Shown in pieces: positions 1 through 10,974 of a DNA stretch of 64,000 nucleotides. The stretch lies in assembly GCA_036365515.1 (NCBI GenBank), contig CM070877.1, positions 119,418,321 to 119,482,320 of the forward strand, in the 5' to 3' direction. The notes below the pieces were generated by a model. That model did not search any database. It was given only the letters and a program-made list of their open reading frames with translations, and had not been told where the DNA came from. Source of the stretch: Torymus aiolomorphi. Lineage: Eukaryota; Arthropoda; Insecta; Hymenoptera; Torymidae. The position numbers and the translations under genes were made by a program. How positions within the stretch are numbered: position 1 is the stretch's first letter; each line of letters opens with the position of its first letter.

Positions 1-1160
1 GGCCAATACAACCTTAATGCACTTATTTTGAATTCATTTAAACATTATGATGTTTTTCATCAAGCTATGTTATAGTTTTATTGACTAAAAAATGTATGTA
101 TGAAGAAGTATTTGTTATTTTAATATATGATTTGTCTTTATCTTTTGAATTTAGTTCTAGTGATTCATTCCATTTCATAGTTTCCTGCTTTAACAAATTT
201 AAAGGTTCATTCAATTCTATAGTATCAGAATGTCACTACAATGATAAAGATTAATCCAGTTTAATTTCATTTAAATAAGCTTTTTTCATGTTGTGATTTT
301 GTTCAATAAGTAAAATTGCCACTAAGATAGATAAACAATAACATAATTATGAAAATATCTGTTTTCTGTGTTTAATAATGTTAAACATATAAAAAGGCAA
401 AGTGAAGGTATAAAATTCAAGATGAATATTTTTATATTGAGAAAACCGTGTTTTTAATTTAAACTAAATAAAAAGATCCTTACACTAATCCGACCATCAT
501 CACTAATAAAAAACCGTTCCCAATATACATTGGCACTTAGCTTCCTCAAACTAATGTATTTATTCCTCTTTTTAATTTTGTATATGACAATAATTAATTG
601 TATTATACAAAAGTTTCTCTATCTATCAAATATTGTCTGAAAAACGCTATTCGAAAATATTTTTAAAAAACTTTCAACCTCAAATATCTTTGGTCGTGAC
701 AGTTCAATTTGTTTGCGCAATGAATAGTTTGGAGATATAAAAAATCTATATCCTCTATACCAAATTTCAGGACGATTAATTGGTTTTTATTCTTGTCATC
801 GTGTGTCAGTGAAAACGCGTTGGTTTTTTTTAAATAATTTTTTTCTCAAAAAAAAATGAAGATAATCTCTTGAAATTTATACCAAATATTATCTTCAATA
901 AGCGTAATAAGTAAATAAAATTTTGAGTCGATAATCAAATATTTTTTGAAAAATTAATTTATGAATTATAAGAACATTTTCCATGACATACTAAAGATAA
1001 TTTGAAAATTAAAAACAGAAAACGTAGGTAGTTTAAAGATTTTTTGGTTATAAAAAAAAAGAAAATCGATAAAAAATTAAAACGGAGTATTTTTTCGAGA
1101 CCAAGAGAATAAGCTTTGTCCGACGAAAATAGGTGAAATGGTTTTCGAGATATCGAGTGT
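1..1160. other. AT-rich non-coding stretch
   Basis: Very AT-rich sequence with homopolymer A and T runs. No reading frame of convincing length or composition was seen on either strand, and no RNA gene was recognised. It is probably old repeat-derived DNA leading into the CA microsatellite. Confidence 0.6.
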
Positions 1161-1164
1161 TTAC

Positions 1165-1294
1165 ATACACACACACCCACCCACCCACTCACCCACACAC
1201 ACATACACACACACGCGCATGCACGCACGCACGCACGCACGCACGCAGGCACGCAGGCACGCACACACACATACACACACACACACACATACAG

Positions 1295-1325
<31 letters not shown>

Positions 1326-1397
1326 GACACACACACACATACAGACAAACACACACACACGGACACACACACATACAGACACACACACACACACGTA
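1165..1397. repeat. (CA)n / CACG microsatellite
   Basis: A run of about 230 bp of ACACAC interrupted by CACG, CCAC and CATACAGA variants. The several Thr-His or Cys-Val open frames across it are by-products of the repeat and are not genes. Confidence 0.95.
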
Positions 1398-1857
1398 ATG
1401 AATAAATATTTTTTTTTAAATAAAAATTTTTCATCGATTTATCAATTGATTATAAATTTCTATCAATTAATATATATCATATTTTCCCGCTCACAACACA
1501 TGCGCTATCTCTATACCATTCCACCATAACTCTAAGGGTGTCTCTATAACTTTGCGCGTGCATATGCCCTCTCGTGTATAAGGTATACCTATATATAGTG
1601 CTCTCCTATAAGGTATACCTATATATAGCGCTCTCCTATATATAGGTATAGCTTATACACGGCGAGCACACACACGCGCGCTGCACGGTTGTAGAGACTG
1701 CCTAAGTCCCTATAGGCCATTTGCGCATGCGCCAAAAAATTCGAGATATTCGAGATATTCGAGATATTCGAGATATTCGAGAAAAAATCAACATGGCGTC
1801 GCAACATGGCGTCGACCATGCCAAGGATGCATTTTTTATAGAGGGAAACATAAGAAA
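1398..1857. repeat. Short tandem repeats: 30-bp duplication and 9-bp repeat
   Basis: Two copies of a 30-bp unit (TATAAGGTATACCTATATAT and ten more bases) lie at 1577-1606 and 1607-1636. A partly inverted copy of the same motif follows at about 1637-1659. A 9-bp unit, ATTCGAGAT, is repeated almost five times at 1739-1782. No gene is visible in the stretch. Confidence 0.8.
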
Positions 1858-2820
1858 AATTACTATATTTTGTAGGAACGGAGGGACAAATCGAAATTAT
1901 AACAATTTTTGCTATGCAACATAGTAATTTTTATGAATGACCTTAAATTTCAAAAAATTAAATTTTTTCTCGTTCTTCCTGTTTTCAGAACTATTTTCAG
2001 ACTCTAATCATACAATATTTAATGTGAAAATAAATTAAAATGAGAAATAAAAATATTTTTTTTACGAGCGTTGGGATCGAACCTGCAACCTTCACCGCGG
2101 CAATCGGACGCGCTAACAACCACTTACCCAAATAGGATTCTTGAGTGTAAAATTTTGGAACTAGTGCATGTCAAACCATCGATTTCAAGAAAATTTCAGA
2201 TAATATTAAATAATGACAAGAAATAACTTTGATAACACAAAGAAACTTATCATTAATGTGCATAATATAAAAATAAAATAATTGAAGTAAGGTTTTGAAT
2301 GTTTTGTAAACTTAAAAGCAAGACAAAGTGAAATTCCCGTAGAAACATAACCTCAATCAGACACGTGGGCGCCTTGATCTGCGCAGAAAGTACTAATGTT
2401 GTAGCAATTTTTACTATGTTGGATAGCAAACTTTCTTATGGCCTGTAGCAATTTTTGAATGTGGCACTTTTTACTATGTTTATAGTAATTTTTAATACGC
2501 TACAAAATAAAATTTATATGCTACAAAATAAAATTTAAACACTACAAAATAAAATTTATATTCTATTCTAATAAAAATTAAAAGCATATATTTTAAATTT
2601 TATTATATCACAGTTTTTGCTATGTGTATAGCAATTTTTCTTTTATTTCGTAATACTTTCTAATCAACAACTGTCATAAAAATTACAAGAAATTTTGTAA
2701 TTACTCATACAATTATAATAAAAATGCAGCATAAAGGGTATTTGTCTCACCCTTCCTATACTTTATAGTAATTTTTATTACAGTTATAATAAAATTTACT
2801 ACAACATTTTTCTCAGTGCA
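1858..2820. mobile_element. Dispersed AT-rich repeat, copy 1, with tRNA-like module
   Basis: The part from about 2115 to 2450 aligns by eye with 10975-11300 in the same order and orientation. Shared landmarks include CATAATATAAAAATAAAATA, AACATAACCTCA, GCGCAGAAAGTACTAA and GCAATTTTTACTATGTTG. A second shared block ending TTTTCTCAGTG closes both copies (near 2816 and 11494). The copies are diverged and code for nothing visible. A tRNA-like promoter module sits inside this copy at 2066-2130. The family is not recognised; a non-autonomous transposon is the likeliest explanation. Confidence 0.6.
2066..2130 (-). repeat. tRNA-like module (SINE head or relic)
   Basis: On the minus strand a box-A-like sequence (TGGGTAAGTGGTTGTTAGCG) is followed about 35 bp later by a near-perfect box B (GGTTCGATCCC). 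Both are RNA polymerase III internal promoter elements. The flanks do not form a clear 7-bp acceptor stem, and an A-rich stretch follows immediately. A tRNA-derived SINE head or tRNA relic is therefore more likely than a working tRNA gene. Confidence 0.5.
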
Positions 2821-3709
2821 CTTATACCGAAATCCTGGAAATCAAAAAATCATGACCTTAGCTACTTTGAGAATCAAATCTAATCTACGACTGATGTAGG
2901 CTGGGGGCGAGTGCTAGCGCAGCTTGATGGGGCCAGAGAGCCATTTGTTAAGTTCGACAAAGCGACGGATAATAGCCGTACGCGCGTGCGCGCGGGATGC
3001 ATTAGCGCGCCCGGCCGCGTCCTCGTCTTTGGGGGGGAGGGGGGGGTGTCACACAAATCACGCGACTAATCTTCCACGCGCATATTAAAAGAAAAGGCGA
3101 GAAAGAGCCGAGCGAAAAAGGTCCATCTCCCGCGGGCTCGCGCGCCAGTTATAATCGAGGCCGTTCTTCGCGGAGATTTCGCCGAGAGGCCCCGGAGAGA
3201 TCCTATCGACGTCATATTAGAGGAAGTTATAAATCGTGCCGAATCTAAAATTGATCTTTTCTGCAGTAGCAGAGCCCGCGTTAGTGCTGCTGCAGGCCGC
3301 GCTTTTGCCGTACGTACACGCATAAGGGTAACCCCAGAGATAGAGCGTTTAGGTGTGCGCTCTCTGATATTGGCGGGTTATCTCCAGTTAGCGCTTCTTC
3401 TTTTTTCTGTCTCTCCGCTCTGGAGATGCAAGGCTCTGGGTCCTTGGTTTCGCTGCCATCCCTCCGACCTGTTCGCATTCTCTTCTGAGTTATATACCTG
3501 TGAACCTCTATCTTCTAATACGTGTAACAAACGCTAACAGTCGATGTTCATTTTATGCATCTGTTATGTAGGATGCGAGCGAAAAAATATAAGCATTTAT
3601 TTATTAAGAAGAAAAATTGTTGATGCTAGAAAAAGATGTATGATGTTTGAAAACTATTTTGATAGAAACGAGTAAAAATATAGCAAACGAAAAAAGGTAT
3701 ACACATAAT
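2821..3709. other. CpG-rich island (about 2890-3540), no gene
   Basis: Base composition switches abruptly from AT-rich to CpG-rich, with runs such as GTACGCGCGTGCGCGCG near 2980, and back to AT-rich after about 3540. Short open frames exist on both strands, but none has a recognisable domain or splice context. It resembles the islands that become common after 14.6 kb. Confidence 0.5.
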
Positions 3710-4222
3710 CTTATATCGTCGCGCGGTACGAAGAAAAGCCAACTTGGAAGTTACAGGCGAAGAAAAACCAAAAACGCGTCTAAGATGAAGAAAAGCCAGT
3801 TTAGGTCCTCCTAGACGAAGAAAAGCCAGTTTGACTTGTCTCATACGAAAAAAAGCCAGTTTGCGCCGTTCCTGCGGAGGAAAAATCCCCCAACTGACTG
3901 CATCTAATCAATTACTAGTTATCTTATTATCTTGACTGATCATCCTTTTATCTTTTCTTTTTATCTTTTTAAAAAGATTTTTAATCTTTTTGGTTATCTT
4001 TTTATCTTATCTTATTATCTGAAAGTTATCTATAAGATACCAACTAAATGTTACTTTCATTTGAGAAGTCAAACTGGCTTTTCTTCGTCTGGGAGGGCGC
4101 AAACTGGTTTTTCTTCGTCTGGGAGACCCGAACTGGCTTTTCTTCGTCTTAGACGCGTTTTTGCCTTTTCTTTGCCTGTAAATTCCAAGTTGGCTTTTCT
4201 TCGTACCGCGCGATGATATAAG
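3710..4222. mobile_element. Foldback-type element with ~29-bp subrepeats
   Basis: The ends are near-perfect inverted repeats: CTTATATCGTCGCGCGGTAC on the left and its complement (one mismatch) ending at 4222. Each arm, about 150 bp long, holds five copies of a motif around GAAGAAAAGCCAGTTT. In the right arm the copies start at 4074, 4104, 4133, 4161 and 4190, so the spacing is 28-30 bp. The centre is AT-rich and non-coding. No transposase is present, so the element is non-autonomous. A target-site duplication is not obvious. Confidence 0.8.
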
Positions 4223-4525
4223 CCCGAATGTGTAAATCCTCTGAAAAATAAAGAAAAAGCCTTACCGCAGAAGCACCAAATATTATCCAAATTATATGTT
4301 TATTTTATTCCATTTTAGTACTAGAATATAAGAGAAAAGTCTATGTTGATAGAGATGCGCATAATTAAAATATGCGATGTATTTCAAAGAATTTTGTCTA
4401 TTAATTTTATTATTTGTCGCCTTATTAATTTTGAACTTACTATATGCAATAATACTTTGCAATGTCAAACAAGTATCGTTTTTGCTTCTTATGTGGCCTT
4501 TTCGAATATAAAATTACGGGAGAAC

Positions 4526-5690
4526 AAAATTGCACGAGGTGGACCTCATCATCTTGGACTCGTGGGAGCAGACACCACTCCTAGAAGCTCTTATGGACTA
4601 TAACATCGAGAAACCGATTCCGACACGTTATTTTCAATAGTTTCACCTTACTAAATTATCCTGTTTCCATATCGCCTGCCGATGCGGAACCAAGGACATC
4701 GTCCAGGGCTTCATCGAGCGGAGCGGCGTAAATGTGAAGGCGGCCATGATTACTGGGCCGGAAGGTTGGGAGCGCTTCGCACCGCTTCACTTTGCCGTTG
4801 ATAACGAGAGCTGGGAAATCTTCCGACTCCTTCTAGACCACGGAGTGCAGACCGAGATCCGCGATCGTATGACCTGGACTTCTTTGCATCGCCAAGCAGC
4901 TGTTAGATTATGGAGCAGATGTAGAAATGAAAGGGCGATTCTACTACGCTAGGTTGTTACATGCAACTGTCAAACAATCGCATCAACAACGTGGCGCTGT
5001 TCCGTAGGCGGGGTGCCGATATTTATGGGCAGAAGTTGAGGTCCAAATCAACAGCAAGCTGCATATGGAAGTTGTAAAGGTATTACTGGACCACGGCGCC
5101 CATCCGAACGCCATGAAGAATTGGCAAGGTATTACACCACTACACGAGTGTGCCAGGATATATGGAAAATATGATGGTGAGTAGTTTCGATACACTACAT
5201 CTATATTTTCAGTCCGGTTGACGAAGCATTGCAGGCGCTCCTCTTTTATGGCGCCGATGTCCGATCCCTTGAAACGTTGTGGTCATCGGCTCCCAAGGAG
5301 TGCTTTTTGCACAGGTACTCCATAGAGTTTATTTTAGAGCACTTAGAGATATTCAGCTTAGAAAATTCCTCCGTGGTTGCAACTGCTGTCGACCCCATTA
5401 TTCAGGTGATCATTGACTTGGGCATTATCTCGAAGGATGAAGTCGCCCGCGTGCAGCACGCGTGCAAGCAAGAACTAAAGGTTTTCCGGGGAACGGATCT
5501 GCACACGTACCTGACCTACTCGGGTATCTTAACAAAGGACACAGTAACTGTTCGTGTGTCCGAATCCCACTTGTCGCATATTTTTTATGCGACTTATTCA
5601 TTTCATTCACTCTATCGTCCTCTCATACGTAACACTGTCAAACGATTACACCATCGCAGTGAGAAATTGCTGGAGCTTCTAAAACGATGA
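4526..5690 (+). pseudogene. Ankyrin-repeat protein gene, degenerate
   Basis: Pieces of ankyrin repeats appear in shifting plus-strand frames. Examples are FAPLHFAVDNESWEIFRLLL near 4780-4840, LLDYGADVEMK near 4900, VVKVLLDHGAHPN near 5070-5110, TPLHECARIYGKY near 5140-5170 and LLFYGADV near 5240. A 40-bp gtgagt...cag intron fits between GKYDG and the next block (about 5174-5213). The last open block, 5229-5690, is a helical region like the part that follows the repeats in wasp ankyrin proteins. The gene is broken by a stop at 4638-4640 and by several frame changes between about 4880 and 5050. Ankyrin repeats mediate protein binding. The original role is unknown, and no intact protein can be made from this copy. 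Confidence 0.75.
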
Positions 5691-5699
5691 ACTCCATCA

Positions 5700-6074
5700 A
5701 TTTTCGCTGTTAGGGGATTGCCTGCGTCGGTGGTATGACAACGTGTAAAGTGCGCTGACGCCTGACATACCTTGACTCAGCGTCGGAAACTGCCTGGAAA
5801 CAGTGGAACAGTGGCTTGCACTAATACCGGAGATTTGGTTGCAGGTGGATACATCCAGTGTTGAAATTGCGAGACGCGTTTGATTTATAAAATCATCAGT
5901 TATATTTTTCGTAAACACATTATGAATTTTAGAATCGCAAATCACACCGCAAAATCATTGTACGAACGAAGGCATAATATATTATCTAAACGAGAATTTT
6001 TAGTAGCGATGTTAAGGTGTCCACCTAAGTATTGGCAAGTAGGTGAACTAATAATTAAAATTTCGTGGAAATAA
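5700..6074 (+). pseudogene. Possible C-terminal tail of the ankyrin gene
   Basis: Just after the ankyrin remnant, the plus strand at 5880-6074 reads IYKIISYIF followed by a basic helical stretch ending in a stop at 6074. Many wasp ankyrin proteins end in a PRANC/F-box-like domain with an 'E-I-I-Y-K-I-L-S-Y' core, and this short match is suggestive. The sequence between 5700 and 5880 contains several stops. The assignment is weak, and the segment could equally be chance. Confidence 0.25.
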
Positions 6075-6872
6075 CAAGTGTAATAACGTTATCGTCGTGC
6101 TATCCATTATTCATAATGTGGGTGCGTCTGTGTATACGTGTATGAGGTTGCCTGTGTCTGTGTGTGTGATACTTTTTAGAAATTGTTTATTAAAAATAGA
6201 TAACAAAATAATAACAATCTTTAACACTAGAATTGTTTTAGTTTACATTCAGGTAACTGAAAAGCGACTTGGTTAGCCAAAAAAATATTTGTAAAAAATG
6301 TTACCAGAAATTTACCGAAGTATCCAATTTTACTCCATAAAAAAATTATCGGGGTAAAACCGGATACTTTCATTATTTTTTACTTTTTTCTAGTGATTAA
6401 ACTTTTATCATGTAATTCATTTAATTTGTTTTTTATTTAAAGCTGCTGCAGTGGAAAACAATCTAAAGAATACAAGAAGTCATTTTCTGGAAATTGTATT
6501 AAAAAAATATGTGCTTATGATTTGCATAACCTATGAGTAAATATTTTGTGCTAATTTAGAAACGGCTCCTCTACCCGGAGGCTTTTATCATTATTCTATT
6601 ATCAACTACCAAGATTGTCGCCCTTTGGATAAGATGAATTAAAACTTAATTTTTATGTTCAAAATAAGATTATCAAAGATTACTTTTCAATTCGCTTGGA
6701 CAATTAAGTAGAGAAAAATAAAATTAGATCATTGTGAATTTTCATGTTTTATATTTAAATGATTGTATTTTGTTATTGTAAATAAAAAAACAGCATACAA
6801 CACAACTAATAGTATATTATTTATTCAGGTTATATTAGAAATTACACTATTAATCAGATTAACATAAGACAT
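6075..6872. other. AT-rich spacer, nothing recognised
   Basis: Contains a short GT-rich patch near 6120-6170 and otherwise AT-rich sequence. I looked for terminal inverted repeats of the adjacent Harbinger-like cassette here and did not find any. Confidence 0.5.
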
Positions 6873-7797
6873 TTAATTAGTATTTCTGTAATTCTTTGCA
6901 ATCTCTTTGATGCGTATCATACAATCAAGTACATTTTCAATAGGTACTCGTTGTAAACCTTTACGTATAACCTCTATAAATTCATCACTATCTAAATTTT
7001 TCTCTTTATCCGGCTGATTTATAGTAACTGTAGGTTTCGTTATATTCTTCATGGCTTCTTTTATGATATTTTTCATTCCTCTTATTTCTTTGTCGATTAT
7101 TCCAATTTCTGCCTTCCTTCGCTTTGAGAAGCTTTCTTCTGGTGGCTGTAAAAATATAATTTTCGTAATATTTTATATAATTATAATAAAAAATTATTGA
7201 AAAAATACTACATACTTATCAGTTACATTTTTGTTGCTGCATGGTAAACTATTTACTGGTCTTTTCCTCGAATCCTAGAAGAATGCACATTGTATTATAA
7301 CGTTAAACGTTATTCATTTTCCTGAATTATTATATCTTAATGAAAATACCTGTACCATTGCTATTGTTGATAGTGAGCTTGTCACTTTTCTGTGTTTTAG
7401 TGTAAGTTCATCCAAGAATATTAATTCGTCAAATAACACCCATTTCTCACTTTCTTTATCATTGGTACCTGAACCAGACTTTGGTTTTATTTTTAATTTA
7501 GCCTTTTCAGAGCCATATTTTTTTTAACAATGCGTTCCACCTTCTTTCAATAGCTTCAACTAAATTATTTATAAAAAAATTTTATTGGTAACAAAAATCA
7601 CAGATTTAAAAAAAAATCTTACCTGATAAGTCATACTGGAATTCTTGACAGATCGCCTGAGATATAATTTGAAATAAATCGTATTTAAGCTGATTTTTCT
7701 TCAAGTACTTGGGGTTCCTTTTATCGTACATAAATGGTTCTTTTTTTATTAAATGAATAATCAAGTAATCAATTGCATCATCCATCGAGGATTCCAT
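6873..7797 (-). pseudogene. MADF-domain protein gene (Harbinger partner), frameshifted
   Basis: Four minus-strand exons fit GT-AG rules with consistent phase: 7797-7623, 7559-7350, 7274-7227 and 7145-6873 (stop). Exon 1 starts at the ATG of MESSMDD and carries an acidic-basic helix region with DYLIIHLIKKEPFMYDKRN, like the start of a MADF (Myb/SANT-like) DNA-binding domain. Exon 2 continues it with VEAIERRWNALLKK. The last exon is a charged, coiled-coil-prone tail. The intact product would be roughly 230 residues. Exon 2 has an A8 run (T8 at 7518-7525) that is one base too long and shifts the frame, so this copy is probably dead unless that is a sequencing error. PIF/Harbinger transposons usually encode such a DNA-binding partner beside the transposase. 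It lies head-to-head with a related gene on the plus strand. Confidence 0.6.
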
Positions 7798-8044
7798 TTT
7801 TGCGTTCCTTTTATATAAGTATACGTAAAATTTGAAATGCAGCATCAACTAGCAAGAACTAATTGTTTACTTGTGTAGCGCAACAAATGCCGATCGCGGA
7901 GGCAACGGTCAAAGGCGGGAACACAGCTGGGCCCTAGTAATTTTATTTGCAGTAAAGTAAGTCTTTGCAAGGACATTTATTTGCAGTTACATTTTTATTT
8001 AACAAATATTTATTAATTAGAATATAATATAAGAGAAATTTAGT

Positions 8045-9016
8045 TATAATAGTAAAAAGGAAAAATTATTGATTACAATAAGCGATACGGAAATAAATTA
8101 TAACATCAATCCAGTAGATTTGTTAATTATACAAAGTATAGAAAAAGAAAGAATTATTTATGACCATTCAAATGTAGGGGAAGGATATAAGTTCTCAAAT
8201 ATAACTGAATCCAAAAATTTAATATTCAAGAAAATTTCTAAAAAAAATCTTGAAGAGATTTGATTTAGAAATAAGTGGTAAATATTTCTATAATTATAAT
8301 AAATAAATAAATAAATTATTAGATAAAATTATCTTCGAATATAAAATAATAAAAATTTATTGCAAAAAGAATATTTTAATGAATATATACATACTTACAG
8401 GTGAAGATGAGAAGAAAAGATGGACATCAATCGGAAGATCATTTGCAAGAGCTGTAAACAAGGGAAAAGAATTTTATTTACAAAATTACTTGTCACTTCT
8501 TCTTTCACATTTGAAAGCTTCAAAATCAAAAACAGAGCCATACATCCACAAACCATACGTTCCAATTAAACTGTCACCTGTACATATGGTAGCATCTAGT
8601 GACGATGTTGATGATCATGCACCTAATAATAATGAAGGTCATGGATACCAAAATTAGATTTTTACGATAAAAATGATGGACTGGCCAATGAAAGCTATGC
8701 AGATGATAATATAGTTGTTCAAAGCAGTGAATGTAACTTTGCAGAAGCAAGCCCATCAAAAACTCATGTGTATGATTCAGATAACGTACAAGCTGTGCAA
8801 ATTGAAATTCCTCAAAGTGTTAATAAAGATGGAGAAACAAGTACATCTAATTCTAGTACCCACGATAACAAAATGATGTGGAATTTAATATGTGAAATCC
8901 AATTTTTTAATGATTTAACAGAAGATTTTTCTAACATGACTTATGAGAATCAATTACTCTGCATGTCAGACATTTTTCAAACGCTTTATTATCACACATA
9001 TATTCAACCATAATAT
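8045..9016 (+). pseudogene. MADF-BESS-like protein gene, degenerate
   Basis: Exon 1 (to about 8271) encodes a MADF-like start (PVDLLIIQSIEKERIIYDHS). Exon 2 begins at 8401 after a TTACAG acceptor and reads EDEKKRWTSIGRSFARAV, the tryptophan-containing part of the domain. The C-terminal block near 8900-9000 (FFNDLTEDFSNMTYENQL and the following LLCMSDIFQTL) fits a BESS-type dimerisation motif. No in-frame ATG is present; the frame opens with TTG at 8069. One frame change is needed near 8240-8265 and another near 8640-8660, where the first frame stops at 8657. The splice sites still look good. The gene runs tail-to-tail with the transposase, with only about 100 bp between their stops. It probably belongs to the same PIF/Harbinger-type element. 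Confidence 0.55.
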
Positions 9017-9115
9017 CTATAAATATTTTATGAAAAATTACCATTTTTGTTAAAAATGTATCTTAAACGCTCTTTGAAATAAATTTTGTAAAATTTATAA
9101 AAATTATTTCATTTA

Positions 9116-10731
9116 TCAAATATATCTATCTTGCCATTCAACAGAGCCTTCATTAGAAATGAAGTATTGGGCAAGAGCGTTGCGTTGAGAATAACATGGC
9201 ATGTCAGGTCCAATCTCATATTCCTCCATTTCTTCTTCTGCACCATTATTCTCTTCATTCTCTTCTAACGGTATCTCAATTACCATATTATGTAAGCATA
9301 ATAATGCTACAATCATATATTGGAATGTTTTTAGATTAAGGCATGATCCTTTTGCAGTACTGCCCATTTTGATTCCAGTAAGCCAAAAGCATACTCTATA
9401 TTTATGCGTGCTCGAATAATTCTATAATTGTATATTTTCTGCGTGTGATTTAAAATAATTGTTCTACTATATGGCTTCATGAGATGCTTATGTAATGCAA
9501 AAATATTGTCTGCTACAAAAAAATATGGCATGCATACATTGCTTCCTGGTAATGGACGTGGTTCTGGGATTTCTAATTCGCCATTATCAATCAATTCTTT
9601 TAAACCACTCTTATTAAATATACTTGCATCATTGGCTGAACCTATATCATAATAACATAAATACTACGTTATGATAAAAATTATTTAATGATATGCAAAT
9701 ATGTAAAAAGAAAAGGTGTTTGAAATTTCGAACGTTCATAGTGAAGGAAAGATTTTTGCCATTTTCAAATTTAGCCGAATTTGGCTACTTAATACATTTA
9801 AAATCGGATAATAACTGTATTTCTTCACTTCTCACTCTTGCAGTCACCAGTAAACCACACTCCGGGGAATTCTAACCAGAATTAGAAACTTTAAGTTAAT
9901 ATTTCGTTTATTATAAACGTTCGGAATTTCAAACACGTAAAAGAAATCATATTGTAATTAATTAAAACTCACCATACTCTCCAAAATTGTACCGTGTAAA
10001 GAGTCTATTTGCATCACATGAAGCCATTAAAACCAAACTAAAAAAACTTTTATAGTTGTAAAATACAGAGCCTGAATGAGGTGGTTTCTTAATATTGATA
10101 TGCTTCCCGTCAATTGCTCCTAGACAATGAGATACATTCCACTGTTCTTCATACTCTCTGGCTATTTTTAACCAAGTATTTTTATTTAGAGGAGGGAAAT
10201 AAAGTGGCATCAGTTTTTCCACAATTACTGAGCAAACTTCGGCAATCAATTTGAACATTGTTGACTTTCCGATTCTATAAAATGTTGAAAAAAACTGAGG
10301 ATTACATCCCTGATGTATAAAACTAAAAAATCATACATAGTTCTTCTAGCAATAAGAATAATTTCATCAAATCTTATGTTCAAAATAAATACAACCATAT
10401 CAACATACCTCAAAACTATAGCAAGTTTTAACTCTGCTGACAGAGGTTTTCGTGGACCAGATCGTGTCAATCTTCTTCTTACTACGTTTAATAGTCTATC
10501 AAACGTTGCAACGGAAAGCCCGATGAATCTTTTGAATTCTTCATGATCTTGAAGTTTAAAATAGACAAAGATCAGTTGATAACCACCTAGGGTATCTCTG
10601 ATGTGGTTTTTAAGATGTGGTTTTACCCACCACCTTCGAATTATTAATGCTTTTCTTAATTTTAATAAACGTTCTAATTTCAATACACATAACCACACAT
10701 AAAACATATTTAACACTTTTAATAAATCCAT
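9116..10731 (-). mobile_element. HARBI1-like (PIF/Harbinger, DDE_Tnp_4) transposase, frameshifted
   Basis: Exon 1 (10731-10409) encodes RRWWVKPHLK and the helix-rich DNA-binding region ending SAELKLAIVLR. Exon 2 (10274-9973) holds GAIDGKHINIKKPPHSGSVF, with the first catalytic Asp, and then ASCDANRLF, with the second. Exon 3 starts at 9641, carries SANDASIF, and later NIEYAFGLLESKW with the catalytic Glu. The introns 10408-10275 and 9972-9642 have GT-AG ends in matching phase. Compared with family members, a short segment between exon 1 and the IGKSTM motif of exon 2 seems to be missing. Near 9335-9350 one base is lost: exon 3 stops at 9331, while the tail (LCLHNMVIE to WQDRYI, stop at 9116) continues in another frame. 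All three catalytic residues survive, but the reading frame does not, so the copy is inactive or very recently broken. Terminal inverted repeats were not located. Confidence 0.85.
9717..9937. mobile_element. Small MITE-like palindrome inside the transposase intron
   Basis: GTGTTTGAAATTTCGAACGT at 9717 is matched in inverse orientation near 9918-9937 with one mismatch. These ends bracket about 220 bp within the second intron of the Harbinger transposase. No coding capacity. The family was not recognised. Confidence 0.5.
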
Positions 10732-10736
10732 TTTCG

Positions 10737-10803
10737 TAAATAATTTTCTCTTTAACGTGCTCCGATTTGTACGATGTATTTTCTCTTTACGTGCTCCGAT
10801 TTG
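10737..10803. repeat. Direct duplication of ~31-33 bp
   Basis: The block TTTCTCTTTAACGTGCTCCG with the following GATTTGTACGAT recurs immediately as TTTCTCTTTACGTGCTCCGA with TTTGCATGAT. It lies just upstream of the ATG used for the transposase. This is one reason to prefer the internal start at 10731 over the first in-frame ATG at 10806. Confidence 0.6.
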
Positions 10804-10974
10804 CATGATCTATAATTTATACATAACCTGTGCGCTATTCAACCGGAGAGAGTCAGAGTATAGGTCACTTGCTTTAAATCCTGTGGTAATATGTTACCTA
10901 GATGTCGAACAACACCTTCTTTCTGGTATGGCACAATGCTCATGGCACAAAGCTCATGGCACGTAATGTGGATT

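Noticed and set aside
959..1434. Several frames of Cys-Val or Thr-His repeats on both strands
   Set aside because: They are translations of the CA microsatellite.
2066..2130. Functional tRNA gene
   Set aside because: Boxes A and B are present but no clear acceptor stem or clean cloverleaf was found by eye.
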